Notes: generated by a model not told the origin, from the sequence alone. Shown: positions 17,484 through 26,070, numbered from the stretch's first letter. The stretch: DNA of 64,000 nucleotides from an uncultured Eggerthellaceae bacterium (GCA_958454405.1 CAUEBO010000002.1:1-64000), one strand, 5' to 3'. Program-made: numbers and translations.

Positions 17484-18614
17484 CTACACCGTGACCAGCT
17501 CGTACTCCCGCGTGCCCAGACCAATCTTCGCGGCGTGCTCGAGGCAGGAGCGCCATTCCGAGGCGGGGGTGGAGTTCGTGAAGTGGTCGCCGGCGGCTTG
17601 GAAGCCGGGGCTGGCCAGGTTGTCGGCGAGCTTGCTGCCGGGCAGGGGGGAGGCGGCCAGGCACGCGTCGACGCACGCCTGGTCGAGGGCGAGCGGGTCG
17701 GTGGAGGCGAACATGCCCAGGTTCGGCAGGATGGGTGCGTCGTTCTCGCCGTGGCAGTCGCAATGCGGCGACACGTCCACCACGAGCGACACGTGGAACT
17801 GCGGCCGGCCGTCCACGACGGCCTTCGCGTACTCGGCCATGCGGCGGTTGAGGTCGGCGTTGGCGGCATCCTGCGAGAAGCCGATGGCGTCGAAGTTGCA
17901 GGCGCCCAGACAGCGCCCGCAGCCCACGCAATGCGCGGCGTCCACGGTCATCTTCCGCGCGGCCTCGTCGAACGCGAGGCCGTCGTTTGCGCACTGGGGC
18001 AGGCACTTCCTGCAGCCGCGGCACTTCTGCGCGTCGATCGTGGGCTGGCCGTTGCTGTGCTGCTCGGTCTTGCCGGCGCGCGAGCCGCATCCCATCCCGA
18101 TGTTCTTGATGGCGCCGCCGAAACCGGTGAGTTCATGGCCCTTGAAGTGCGTGAGGCTGATGAACACGTCGGCGTCCATGATGGCGCGGCCGATCTTGGC
18201 CGCCTTCACGTACTCGCCGCCAACCACCGGCACTTCCACGTCGTCGGTGCCCTTGAGGCCGTCGCCGATGAGGATGGAGCAACCCGCGGTGAGCGGCGTG
18301 AAGCCGTTCTGCCAGGCGCATTCCAAATGCTCGAGAGCGTTCTTGCGGCTGCCGGGGTACATGGTGTTGCAGTCGGTGAGGAACGGCTTGCCGCCCAGCT
18401 CCTTCACTACGTCCACGACGGCGCGGGCGTAGTTCGGGCGCAGGTAGCTGATGTTGCCCAACTCGCCGAAGTGCAGCTTGATAGCGACGAACTTGCCGTC
18501 GAGGTCCAAGTCGGCGATGCCCGCGTGCTTGACCAGCTTCTTCAGCTTCGCAGGCAATCCGTCGCCGAACGCCTCGGTGCGGAAGTCCGTGAAGTACACC
18601 TGTGCCGGTTCCAT
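17484..18614 (-). CDS. DUF362 protein with C-terminal 2[4Fe-4S] ferredoxin domain
   Basis: 376 aa, start at ATG 18614 behind AGAAGGAG. Residues 1-180 match DUF362 (KLHFGELGNISYLRPNYAR, FLTDCNTMYPGSR, SLTHFKGHELTGFGGAIKN). It is followed by two ferredoxin motifs (CRGCRKCLPQC and CVGCGRCLGAC) and then a return to DUF362-type sequence around NLGMFASTDPLALDQA. Such proteins are cytoplasmic Fe-S proteins of unknown reaction, frequent in strict anaerobes. Its promoter region carries the perfect palindrome at 18670-18684. Confidence 0.87.
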   Translation of the reverse strand: MEPAQVYFTDFRTEAFGDGLPAKLKKLVKHAGIADLDLDGKFVAIKLHFGELGNISYLRPNYARAVVDVVKELGGKPFLTDCNTMYPGSRKNALEHLECAWQNGFTPLTAGCSILIGDGLKGTDDVEVPVVGGEYVKAAKIGRAIMDADVFISLTHFKGHELTGFGGAIKNIGMGCGSRAGKTEQHSNGQPTIDAQKCRGCRKCLPQCANDGLAFDEAARKMTVDAAHCVGCGRCLGACNFDAIGFSQDAANADLNRRMAEYAKAVVDGRPQFHVSLVVDVSPHCDCHGENDAPILPNLGMFASTDPLALDQACVDACLAASPLPGSKLADNLASPGFQAAGDHFTNSTPASEWRSCLEHAAKIGLGTREYELVTV

Positions 18615-18669
18615 GATGGAAGTCTCCTTCTCCGCCGCCCGCGCGGCGCTCTCGTCTGCGTTGCCTTTT

Positions 18670-18684
18670 CCGTTATGATAACGG
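18670..18684. promoter_or_regulatory. Perfect 15-bp palindrome upstream of the DUF362 gene
   Basis: CCGTTATGATAACGG is symmetrical around its central base and lies 56 bp before the DUF362 start codon. Read on the gene's strand it includes TATCAT, a good -10 hexamer, so a repressor bound here would block the promoter. The cognate regulator is unknown. Confidence 0.5.
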
Positions 18685-18845
18685 CTCGAACGCACCCGAG
18701 GCCGAGAGAATCGTGAAATACGGACGCCTTCCGCCGCGCTCGCCCGGAACGGCGGGCGGAGGCATGAAGGTCTTTCGGCTTCCGGCTTCCGCCACACGTT
18801 CGGGTGCGAAAGAGGGCAGGTGAAAGCTTTCGCGCATACGGCGGC

Positions 18846-19844
18846 TCATCCGCGCCAAAGGCGATCGGCGGGCACGGCGCGCCCGCCCGCGAGCTCTGTT
18901 CCGGGCAGGTCCTCGTGCATCTCCAGGATGTTCTTCCACAAGCGCTTGGGCATGAATTGGCGGCGCAGCTCGGGATTGTAGCGCGCTTCCACGGCGACGG
19001 TGCGGTAGAAGCGCTTCCAGGCCGCCTGCATGAGCCGCTCGTCGGCCGCGCGGTCGGGAACGTTCAGTTCGTCGGTGCGCACGAGGTACCAGTCGCGCCC
19101 CTCGTAGACGCCCGCCAGATGGTGCACCTCGTCGTAGATGATGAACGGCTGCGTGTTGAAGCGCCCGGCGAACCAGTCCATGAGCAGCGGCACCACGGAA
19201 GCGGAGGGGTTGCACCGCGCGAGCCACACGCCGTTCTCCAGGTGCTCGAAGCGCAAAAACTGCACCATGCGGTGGCGCTCGTTGCCCACGGCGCGCACCA
19301 GGCGGTGCAGGGGCTCCACGGCTGGATGGGCCAGGTCGTTGAGCACGCTCCCGCGCGCTTTTCCGGAGCAGCCGATGGAGTCGAAGGGCTGGCTGGTTCC
19401 CATGGGGCCGCTGCATGAACCGCGTTTGCGGCATCCCGAGCAGTCGTGCGGGCGGTTGGCCGCCATGGCGTAGCGGATGAAACGGTAGACGATCGTGCCG
19501 GCCTGCAGGTCGTCGGACAGGGAGGCGCGCATGACGGCATCGTAGGCCGCCGCTCCGCAGGCGCGCTTGATGCCGCGCTGCACGCGCACGGCGCGCTCCA
19601 TGTCCGTTTCCACGAAGCGTACCGCCTGCCCCAGGCGCGGCTGGAGGATGGTATCGGGCGCGACGTCCTGCGGTTCCTCGTGGCGGGCGTACGCCTCGAA
19701 CACGGCCGAGAGCAGCCCCTCCAGAGATCCGTCGTAGGCGTAGGCCACGTCGGCCAACGGCTCCTCGCGCGTTGCGACATCCCCCTTCGAGCCGTTTCGC
19801 TCGAAGGGGGCCCCGTGCGAGCGATCTGCGCGCGGGGCCGTCAT
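18846..19844 (-). CDS. DUF4130 protein, partner of the DNA-repair-type radical SAM protein
   Basis: 332 aa. It resembles the TIGR03915 / DUF4130 family, which is nearly always encoded next to the radical SAM family TIGR03916 found just upstream here. A helical core (YAYDGSLEGLLSAVFEAY, IVYRFIRYAM, MVQFLRFEHLENGVWLA) continues into VPLLMDWFAGRFNTQPFIIYD and the DUF4130-like end. A cysteine cluster (DCSGCRKRGSC) in the middle is unusual and might bind metal. The start codon overlaps the upstream stop in an ATGA, so translation is coupled. A role in DNA base repair or modification is inferred from the family pairing, and the reaction is unknown. Confidence 0.85.
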   Translation of the reverse strand: MTAPRADRSHGAPFERNGSKGDVATREEPLADVAYAYDGSLEGLLSAVFEAYARHEEPQDVAPDTILQPRLGQAVRFVETDMERAVRVQRGIKRACGAAAYDAVMRASLSDDLQAGTIVYRFIRYAMAANRPHDCSGCRKRGSCSGPMGTSQPFDSIGCSGKARGSVLNDLAHPAVEPLHRLVRAVGNERHRMVQFLRFEHLENGVWLARCNPSASVVPLLMDWFAGRFNTQPFIIYDEVHHLAGVYEGRDWYLVRTDELNVPDRAADERLMQAAWKRFYRTVAVEARYNPELRRQFMPKRLWKNILEMHEDLPGTELAGGRAVPADRLWRG

Positions 19845-21394
19845 GCGCACGCCGCCTCGGGCCGTTCGAGGGCCCGCTGCCAGCCGAAGGCCCCGTCGGC
19901 GCTCGATGCGCGCTTCGTGCCATCGAGGGGCTTTCGGGGAGCCGCGGGCTTTCCCGCATCGGATGCGCCGTCCTTGCGGCCGTTGCATTCGGCGCCGAGC
20001 CGGGGCTGCGCGCGATCGGCGCCGAGCCGGGGCCGATCGCCTTCTGCCGCACCGCCTGCGAGGCGGGCCTTCTCGGGTGTTTCCACGCTTTCGAACAGGC
20101 TCATCTGGCCAGGGCAGGTCTTGTCGGCCCGGCGTCCGTGGCTGCCGCCCTTGACAGGCGCGGCCAGGTGCGATCGCAGGCTTTCGCGCGTGAAATCGAC
20201 GCCCTTGCCCGCGTATTTTCCGTTGCACGTGATGAAGAATCGCGCGCTTTTGTACGCGATGCCGAGTTTGCGCAGCTCGGACTCGCGCAAGCAGGCGCTT
20301 CGCCGGGCGCGCACGATGGATTGGGCGCCGCGCACGCCGATGCCCGGCACGCGCAACAGCGCCTCGAGCGGCGCCTTGTTCACTTCCACGGGAAAAAAGT
20401 CCAGATGGTTGAGCGCCCAGTTCGCCTTCGGATCGACCTCGGGGTCGAGGAAGGGATGCTCTTCATCGATGATTTCGGCGACGTCGAAGCGGTAGAAGCG
20501 CAGCAGCCAGTCGGCCTGGTAGAGCCGGTGCTCGCGGTTCAGCTGCACGGCGTCGGTGCCGGGCAGGCGCGCATCGTCGTTGACGGGCGTGTAGGCGCTG
20601 AAGAACACCCGCTTGAGCGACAACGTGCGGTACAGCGCCGCCGACAGGTTGAGGATCTGGAAGTCGCTCTCGGGCGTGGCGCCCACGATCATTTGGGTGG
20701 ACTGCCCGGCGGGAACGAACGCGCGCTCCTTCTTCTTCGGCCGCACCTGCTTCATGTAGGTGGTTTCCCGGCGCATGAGCGCGCGGGTGTCCTTGTCCAC
20801 TGCGATGTTGTCTCGGATCTGCCGCATGGGCTCCACGATCTGCTGCTTGTTCTTCTCGGGGGCCAGCAGCTGCAGGCTCTTCTGCGAGGGCAGCTCCATG
20901 TTCACGCTCATGCGGTCGGCCAAATGTCCCAGCTGGTCGATGAGCTCGGGGGAGGTGCCGGGCACGGCCTTGGCGTGGATGTAGCCGCGGAAGCCGTGCT
21001 CCTCGCGCAGGATGGAAAGGGTCTGGATCATGAGCTCGGTGGTGTAGTCGGGGCTCTTGATGACGCCCGAGCTGAGGAACAGGCCTTCGATGTAGTTGCG
21101 CCGGTAGAACGCGATGGTGAGGTCGGCCAGTTCGCGCGGCTTGAACGCGGCGCGCGGCACCTCGTTCGAGGCGCGGTTGACGCAGTAGGCGCAATCGTAG
21201 ACGCAGACGTTGGTCATGAGCACCTTCAGCAGCGTGATGCAGCGCCCGTCGGCCGCGAAGCTGTGGCAGCACCCGGCCGCCATCGTGTTGCCCAGCTTGC
21301 CTTTCTGCGCGTCGCGGTCGATGCCCGACGAGGTGCAGGCGACGTCGTACTTCGCGGCGTCGGCGAGAACCTCCAGCTTGTCGATCAGTTCCAT
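19841..21394 (-). CDS. Putative DNA modification/repair radical SAM protein (TIGR03916-like)
   Basis: 517 aa from ATG 21394; an in-frame TTG at 21418 is an alternative. The radical SAM cluster motif is C64, C68, C71 (TNVCVYDCAYC). About residues 335-353 (LLRVPGIGVRGAQSIVRARR) form a helix-hairpin-helix DNA-binding motif, which supports action on DNA. The C-terminal 90 residues are low-complexity, charged and repetitive and probably disordered. It forms a coupled operon with the DUF4130 gene and is driven by a strong promoter with a LexA-like box, so it likely belongs to the SOS response. Confidence 0.88.
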   Translation of the reverse strand: MELIDKLEVLADAAKYDVACTSSGIDRDAQKGKLGNTMAAGCCHSFAADGRCITLLKVLMTNVCVYDCAYCVNRASNEVPRAAFKPRELADLTIAFYRRNYIEGLFLSSGVIKSPDYTTELMIQTLSILREEHGFRGYIHAKAVPGTSPELIDQLGHLADRMSVNMELPSQKSLQLLAPEKNKQQIVEPMRQIRDNIAVDKDTRALMRRETTYMKQVRPKKKERAFVPAGQSTQMIVGATPESDFQILNLSAALYRTLSLKRVFFSAYTPVNDDARLPGTDAVQLNREHRLYQADWLLRFYRFDVAEIIDEEHPFLDPEVDPKANWALNHLDFFPVEVNKAPLEALLRVPGIGVRGAQSIVRARRSACLRESELRKLGIAYKSARFFITCNGKYAGKGVDFTRESLRSHLAAPVKGGSHGRRADKTCPGQMSLFESVETPEKARLAGGAAEGDRPRLGADRAQPRLGAECNGRKDGASDAGKPAAPRKPLDGTKRASSADGAFGWQRALERPEAACA

Positions 21395-21753
21395 GCGCAC
21401 GTCCGTTCGCGAGATCAAATGTTCGTGAGAATATCCGTTCGCCCATGATACGGAAACGGGTGTTCGCTGTCAAGCGAGCGGGCGTCTTTGAAGCGCCTCA
21501 GCTTGCCGCCGTTTGCTCCTGCGGCTTCCGCAAACGAAGCTCCCGTTGCCGTCAAGCCGTCAATTTTCTCTTGAACCGCAGGTCAAGATCGCGCGAGGGC
21601 CGTCTTCGGCGTTTCGGGTGCGCTACACTGATGAGCCGTGCGACGGCGTTCGCGCGACGCGCGCAGGGCGCGCGCAAAGGCGGAACCGGCTAAGCCCACG
21701 TGGCTGCGCGAAGGGCGCATACGGCTCGCCGCCGCAAAGGAAAGGGGAAGGCT
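21395..21753. other. Divergent intergenic region
   Basis: Apart from the minus-strand promoter with LexA-like box, it holds a plus-strand TACACT -10 candidate at 21624-21629 for the small membrane protein gene. No gene is supported here. Confidence 0.5.
21445..21473 (-). promoter_or_regulatory. Strong promoter with LexA-like box for the radical SAM / DUF4130 operon
   Basis: On the minus strand TTGACA (21473-21468) and TATCAT (21450-21445) are separated by 17 bases. The spacer contains CGAACACCCGTTTC (21466-21453), which matches the Gram-positive LexA consensus CGAACRNRYGTTYG in both half-sites except at the last base and a relaxed centre. A repressor there would cover the promoter. Predicted transcription start is near 21438. 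Confidence 0.65.
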
Positions 21754-22173
21754 GTGTCCGGTTCTCAGAGAGCGCTGAAGACAATCTCTATCCTGCTGAT
21801 CGCATGGGCGATCGCCCTCATCGCCTTCGGCGCCTTCCTGGCGTTCGGAGCGCAGTCGGGGGCCGTGGCGGGAGATGCCGTAGGCGCCGACGGCGCAGTG
21901 GTGGACGCGTCCGCCATGGGCATGGCGCTCGGCATCGGCACGATCGTCGGCGGCGCCATCAACCTCGTCATCGCGCTGCTCGGCCTGCGCGGCGCGAAGA
22001 ACCCCCGCAAGATCGGCGCATTCTACGCGCTGTGCATCATCGGCGCGGTTCTGGGTTTGATCGGCCTCGGCATGGGCATCGCGCAGGGCACGCTCCCGTG
22101 GTCTTCGGTGGTCAGCCTCGCCGTCATCGTGGTGTGCTTCTTCTTGGCGAACTCCATCAAGAAGCAGGCCTAG
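21754..22173 (+). CDS. Small integral membrane protein of unknown function
   Basis: 139 aa from GTG 21754, chosen because AAGGGGAAGG precedes it; an upstream GTG at 21700 lacks such a site. Four hydrophobic segments are visible: ISILLIAWAIALIAFGAFLAF, MGMALGIGTIVGGAINLVIALLG, IGAFYALCIIGAVLGLIGLGM and VVSLAVIVVCFFLANSI, with a basic KKQA end. It looks like the four-helix membrane proteins common in Actinobacteria. I do not recognise a specific function. No operon partner is evident. Confidence 0.75.
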   Translation: MSGSQRALKTISILLIAWAIALIAFGAFLAFGAQSGAVAGDAVGADGAVVDASAMGMALGIGTIVGGAINLVIALLGLRGAKNPRKIGAFYALCIIGAVLGLIGLGMGIAQGTLPWSSVVSLAVIVVCFFLANSIKKQA

Positions 22174-22376
22174 GCCGGGCTCGGGCCGCTTCGCGGCGGC
22201 CCTCGATCGCGCCTGCTCTCGAAACGGAAGCCGGAACGCCCTCTGCGCAAGGCGAAGCTTCTTGCTTGCGCTCTCAAGGGACCGCGTCGGCTGCGCGTCG
22301 CTGCTGCGGCGTCGTCGGAGTATACTGATGGCTTTCGGCGATTCTGGGAAAAGGAGCGGGCTGTGTTCTCGGTGCT

Positions 22377-22751
22377 GTGCGTGGGGGCGGGGGCTTCATC
22401 GGCGCCATCGCCCGGTATCTGATGGGCTTCGTGCCGTACGAAGGGGACTTCCCCTTCGCGACGTTCTTGGTGAACTTCATCGGCGCCGTCGCCATCGGCG
22501 CGGTGATGGAGGCAGTGTCCGGGCCGGGCATGCCAACGAACGCCGTCCTGTTCTTGAAGACGGGCGTATGCGGCGGATTCACGACGTTCTCTTCGTTCTC
22601 GCTCGAGACGGTGAACCTGTTCGAGCGCGGCATGTACGCCACGGCGGGGGCCTACGCCGTCGGCAGCGTGATCGCGTGTTTGGCGGGCGTCGTGCTGGGC
22701 CAGGCGATCGTGCGCGCCCTCGTGGGGGCGTTGCAGGGCGCGGAGGGCTGA
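22377..22751 (+). CDS. crcB: Fluoride exporter CrcB/FluC, with disturbed N-terminus
   Basis: 124 aa as read from GTG 22377. Fluc channels are dual-topology dimers that export fluoride. The fold's signatures are present: GGFIGAIARY in helix 1, ATFLVNFIGAVAIG in helix 2, GVCGGFTTFSSFSLE with the conserved TTFS break, and a fourth helix. The ribosome-binding site (AAGGAG) instead fits a GTG at 22363, whose frame reads VFSVLCVGAG, the expected start of helix 1, but is out of frame with the rest. One missing G in the G-run at 22383-22392 would explain this. Either the N-terminus is truncated, or the base call is wrong, or the gene is frameshifted. No fluoride riboswitch is recognisable. Confidence 0.8.
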   Translation: MRGGGGFIGAIARYLMGFVPYEGDFPFATFLVNFIGAVAIGAVMEAVSGPGMPTNAVLFLKTGVCGGFTTFSSFSLETVNLFERGMYATAGAYAVGSVIACLAGVVLGQAIVRALVGALQGAEG

Positions 22752-22809
22752 GCCGTTTCCCCGCATCGCTTTTCAGATCCGCGCTCCTCGACGGCCGCTG
22801 CGGGGCGCG

Positions 22810-24018
22810 TTATTTGGCGCGGGTGGCGTTCGAAGGATCGATCGACATGCTTTGGAAACGCTCTTCCATGTACTGGTTGTCGAAATGCTCGTCGCAGAAC
22901 TTCCCGATGGCGGATTCGGGGGCGTTGCCGGCCATGCGCTGGTACCAGCAGTCCAGCGAGACGAGCGTCAAGCCGCCGTCGAGGATCATGAGCGCCGCGC
23001 AGACGGTCGTTAAGGTGTAGCGCCAGTTCCAGGGGATGATGTTCACCAGCTTGAGCATCCACGGCAAAAGCAGCTTGATCCACACCACGCCCAGAAGGCC
23101 CCACATGGCCATGAACATGCCGTTCGTGCGCCCGTCGATGGACAGGAACGTGCCCGTGTAGTCCCAGGCCACGATGCCGAACGCGAACTGCATGAACCAA
23201 CTGACCGCGTACTCGAACGCGCCTCCGATGACGGCGCTCACCAAAAAGATGAGGACGACGTTCTTGTCGTGGAAGCGGTTCAGGGCCACGGTCATCAGCA
23301 CGGCGCCGAACCCGTAGATGGGCGAGAACGGGCCGAACAGAAGCCCGGCGCGGTCCTCGTAGTGGCCGGGATCTACCACGAGGACGTGGTACACCGTCTC
23401 GATCCCCAAGCCCAGCACGCAGCACACGACGAATATCCAGAACAGGTTGAAGAAGTTGAGGGTGATGTAGCCCTCGCCCGTCTCGTCGCGTCCGAGCGTC
23501 CCCTCCTCGGCCTGCTCGCGCAGCTCCATGTCGCGCAGCTTGCGCTGCAGCTCGCGCTCTTCGGCGAGCGAAGGATCCACGTAGGACGCGAGCGCGATGA
23601 GCACGACGAGCACCACGCCGTAGGGGATGAGGTCGGGGCTGAGGCCGTTCAGCATCATGTCGCAGAGGATGACGAGGATCAGGATGACGATCATGGCCTC
23701 GGCGATCTGGGCGGTGCGCCGGCGCTTGTCGCGCAGCAGGCGGATTCCCAGGATGACGAACATGACGAAGATCGCCGTTATGAGCACGATGTCGACGATG
23801 AAGATGACGAGGGCGGCGGTTGACAGCTCGCCGGCGATCGTCCCCTGCTGAAGGGCGAGCGCCATTCCCAAGATGAGCATGACGAGCGCCGGCACGATGG
23901 CGACGCCGCTGACGATGCACAGGATGCCGAACACTTTCAGGGGGAGGGGGAGCTTTCGCTTCAAGGGATCGGCTTCGACGGCCTCGTCGCCGTGCGCGGT
24001 GCTCTTGTGCGTCGGCAT
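22810..24018 (-). CDS. Putative ABC-transporter-type membrane protein (CmpB family)
   Basis: 402 aa polytopic membrane protein. Two to four N-terminal helices (VFGILCIVSGVAIVPALVML and LVIFIVDIVLITAIFVMFV among them) are followed by a charged cytoplasmic stretch (EERELQRKLRDMELREQAEEG) that may form a coiled coil. The C-terminal half matches the CmpB-like membrane domain (PF06541), with FGPFSPIYGFGAVLM, VIGGAFEYAVSWFMQFAFGIVAWDY and NGMFMAMWGLLGVVWIK as hallmarks. Despite the family name no ATPase partner lies next to it. Function unknown. It is convergent with crcB. Confidence 0.85.
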   Translation of the reverse strand: MPTHKSTAHGDEAVEADPLKRKLPLPLKVFGILCIVSGVAIVPALVMLILGMALALQQGTIAGELSTAALVIFIVDIVLITAIFVMFVILGIRLLRDKRRRTAQIAEAMIVILILVILCDMMLNGLSPDLIPYGVVLVVLIALASYVDPSLAEERELQRKLRDMELREQAEEGTLGRDETGEGYITLNFFNLFWIFVVCCVLGLGIETVYHVLVVDPGHYEDRAGLLFGPFSPIYGFGAVLMTVALNRFHDKNVVLIFLVSAVIGGAFEYAVSWFMQFAFGIVAWDYTGTFLSIDGRTNGMFMAMWGLLGVVWIKLLLPWMLKLVNIIPWNWRYTLTTVCAALMILDGGLTLVSLDCWYQRMAGNAPESAIGKFCDEHFDNQYMEERFQSMSIDPSNATRAK

Positions 24019-24180
24019 GCTGGAACACTCCTGATCGACTTCGCCAGGCGCCTTGCCGGGCGCTGTGGCTTCGTTGGCAAAACGACACCAGTATAGCGCC
24101 TTGCCCCGCGCGCCGATCGTTCGCCGCCCGAAAGCTCCGCCGAATGCAGGAAAAAGGCAGGAGGCGCTTCGCGGGGCCCG

Positions 24181-24441
24181 CTACCGGTTCGGATCGTCCG
24201 GCACGATCTCCTCCACGAACCAGCGCGGCTCTTCGTGGAACAGGTACTTCTCGCGCCCGTTCACCGAGACGAGGTAGCGCATGCCCGTGCCGCCGACGCG
24301 CGTCGAGGCCCGCCGCACGGCATCGAGGACGCGGTCGACTTCGAAGGTCCTCCCGTCGCGCCACGTGATCTCGAGCGGCGTGACGCGCCCGTCCGCGTCG
24401 ATGCGCGCGGTGACGGCCACGTATGTTTTCCTGAATGCCAT
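24181..24441 (-). CDS. Small conserved protein ending in PRWFVEEIVP (paralogue of 36379-36786)
   Basis: 86 aa from ATG 24441; the start is uncertain because no clear ribosome-binding site is seen. The sequence KTYVAVTARIDADGRVTPL .. W.DGRTFEVDRVLD .. RVGGTGMRYLV .. EPRWFVEEIVP aligns along its whole length with the small protein encoded after the Y-family polymerase at 36379. It is predicted to be a small beta-rich soluble protein. Function is unknown. Conservation between the two copies, including the C-terminal PRWFVEEIVP, supports it as a real gene. Confidence 0.7.
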   Translation of the reverse strand: MAFRKTYVAVTARIDADGRVTPLEITWRDGRTFEVDRVLDAVRRASTRVGGTGMRYLVSVNGREKYLFHEEPRWFVEEIVPDDPNR

Positions 24442-24664
24442 GGCAAGCAGGAAACCATGGCCCGGCGAGCCGTTCAAGCGCCTGTACCGATCGGTAGGGG
24501 CGCGGGTGCCGGTTCGCAAGGTGGCGTCGGCGGGCTCGCGGGCTTCGAACGGCTCTGTGCGCGACGATCTCGGGGAGCTTTGCCGAAGGGAGGGACGGCC
24601 TGCGCCAAGGCTTATTCCGACTGCCAGGCCTTGCATGCAGCTGCACCCTGCAGGGAGGTTGAAA

Positions 24665-24691
24665 GGCCCGGGCGCTCGATGCGCCCGGGCC
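24665..24691 (-). terminator. Rho-independent-type terminator of tRNA-Thr
   Basis: An 11-bp perfect GC-rich stem (24665-24675 with 24681-24691, five-base loop) lies 9 bp beyond the 3' end of the tRNA. On the minus strand it is followed by TTTC, a short uridine run. Confidence 0.65.
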
Positions 24692-24700
24692 GGCGTTCCG

Positions 24701-24775
24701 TGGAGCCAGCGACAGGATTCGAACCTGCAACCCGCAGTTTACAAAACTGCTGCGCTACCGTTGCGCCACGCTGGC
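24701..24775 (-). tRNA. tRNA-Thr (anticodon UGU)
   Basis: 75 bases including an encoded CCA end. Read on the minus strand the acceptor stem GCCAGCG pairs with CGCTGGC, the anticodon stem GCAGT/ACTGC closes the loop TTTGTAA with anticodon TGT, and the T arm GCAGG TTCGAAT CCTGT is standard. It decodes ACA threonine codons. Confidence 0.95.
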
Positions 24776-24866
24776 ACGCGCCATGCGCGCCTGCGTATTG
24801 TACGACATCGGCATCGGTTCGTGAAGCGACAGAAGGCGCTCGGCGGCTGAAAACCCTCGATTCCCG

Positions 24867-25775
24867 CTACGCGGTTCGGCGGTCCGTCTCGGCGCATCCC
24901 TCGGGCGATCTCCATTGCCGGCGCGCGTGCTCGACGGCGCGCTTAAACGCGGCTTCCTCGTCGGGGCAGACGCCGATCGCGCGGACGGAGCGGCGCGCTC
25001 CTGCGAGGGAGGGGATCTCTACGGGCTCGCGCAAGACGATCCAGCACGGGTCCGCGCCCAGGGAGGCCAGGCTGAGCCGCTCGCGCTTCGGGATGTCGCA
25101 TGCATCCGAGGCGATGCGCTCGATGCGGTCGAGCGGGATGTCCGCGCAGTTGGCGAATCCCCAGCGCACGGTGAGGACGGCGTCGCCGACGAGCAGGGGG
25201 CACAGGACGATCGACCGGGCGATGCCGGCCATCCACGCCATCGCGTAGAGCGAGAGCGCCGACAGGCAGCATGCCGCCGGCACGCTCCATGCGGAGACGA
25301 GCAGATGCGCCGCGAGCGTCTCGATGCACAGCGCGCCCATCATGCCTCCCATGAAGCCGAGGCAGCCGCTTCTCCTATGGTAGGCGAACGCGCGAGATCC
25401 TTCCGGGACGTCGGGCGCGGTCCGCCATGAGCGCAGTAGGTACCACCAGACGGAAAGCTCTGCGGCAAGGAGCCGGGCCGCGCGCCCGTTGGGGACGAGT
25501 TCGAGGCACGTTCGCTCGAACCGGTCGCACGGCCTGCTCGACGCAAGCTTCGCTGCGCGCCAGGCGCGCGCCAGGCGGGCGCCTTCGCGCGCCGCGACGA
25601 GGACGTCGACGGCGCCCGCAGCCAAGAGCAAAGGTCCGATCAGCGAAAACGCGTCCGGTTGCGCGATCTGGGCCGATACGAGGCCGCCTGCGTAGATGAC
25701 GGGGAGCGCGATCAGCGGGGTGAGCTTGCGCGGGCGTACGACCAGCAGGTAGAACGCGGCCGGAACGCATACCAT
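24867..25775 (-). pseudogene. Membrane protein, divergent from ABC exporter; early in-frame stop upstream
   Basis: 302 aa from the first ATG after the interruption. Several hydrophobic segments are visible (VCVPAAFYLLVV, LTPLIALPVIYAGGLV, LIGPLLLAAGAVDVLVA, and two around residues 140-190), then a soluble C-terminus. The natural start appears to be ATG 25949, which has an excellent GGAGGA ribosome-binding site and reads MAPENTLNP, but codon 10 is TAA (25920-25922). The frame then continues open through a plausible first transmembrane helix (AALGIAVCAALCGIDLAALAC) into this region. The gene is therefore probably a point-mutated pseudogene or starts internally. Function unknown. Confidence 0.55.
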
Positions 25776-26040
25776 GAGGTCGAACGGTACGGCGACGTTG
25801 GATACGGCCGCCTGGGCGCGTGCGGGCGCGCATGCCAGCGCGGCGAGGTCGATGCCGCAGAGCGCTGCGCAGACGGCGATTCCCAGCGCAGCCTGCGCAG
25901 CGCCCCGCGGGCGGCCCGCTTACGGATTCAAGGTGTTCTCCGGGGCCATGCATCCTCCGATCGTCGTGGCTTCGCCTGAGCGTAAACCATGACGCAGCGT
26001 CGGAGTCAACGGCCCCGACGGGCCATCGTTCACCCTTTGC

Positions 26041-26070
26041 CGGTTGACGTGCGAGGGCGGATGTCAACCG
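26041..26070. promoter_or_regulatory. Dyad-symmetric operator candidate between divergent transporter genes
   Basis: CGGTTGAC at 26041-26048 is the exact reverse complement of GTCAACCG at 26063-26070. The dyad sits midway between the membrane protein start (25949) and the ABC ATPase start (26138). TTGAC within the left half could serve as a -35 element for the plus strand. It may be a shared control site. Confidence 0.4.

Noticed and set aside
22174..22362. Fluoride riboswitch upstream of crcB
   Set aside because: Searched by eye for the conserved crcB-motif elements; none found in the right order.
23269..23823. Acidic, His-rich plus-strand frame
   Set aside because: Reverse of the CmpB-like membrane protein gene; the acidic repeats come from reversed Ile/Val codons.
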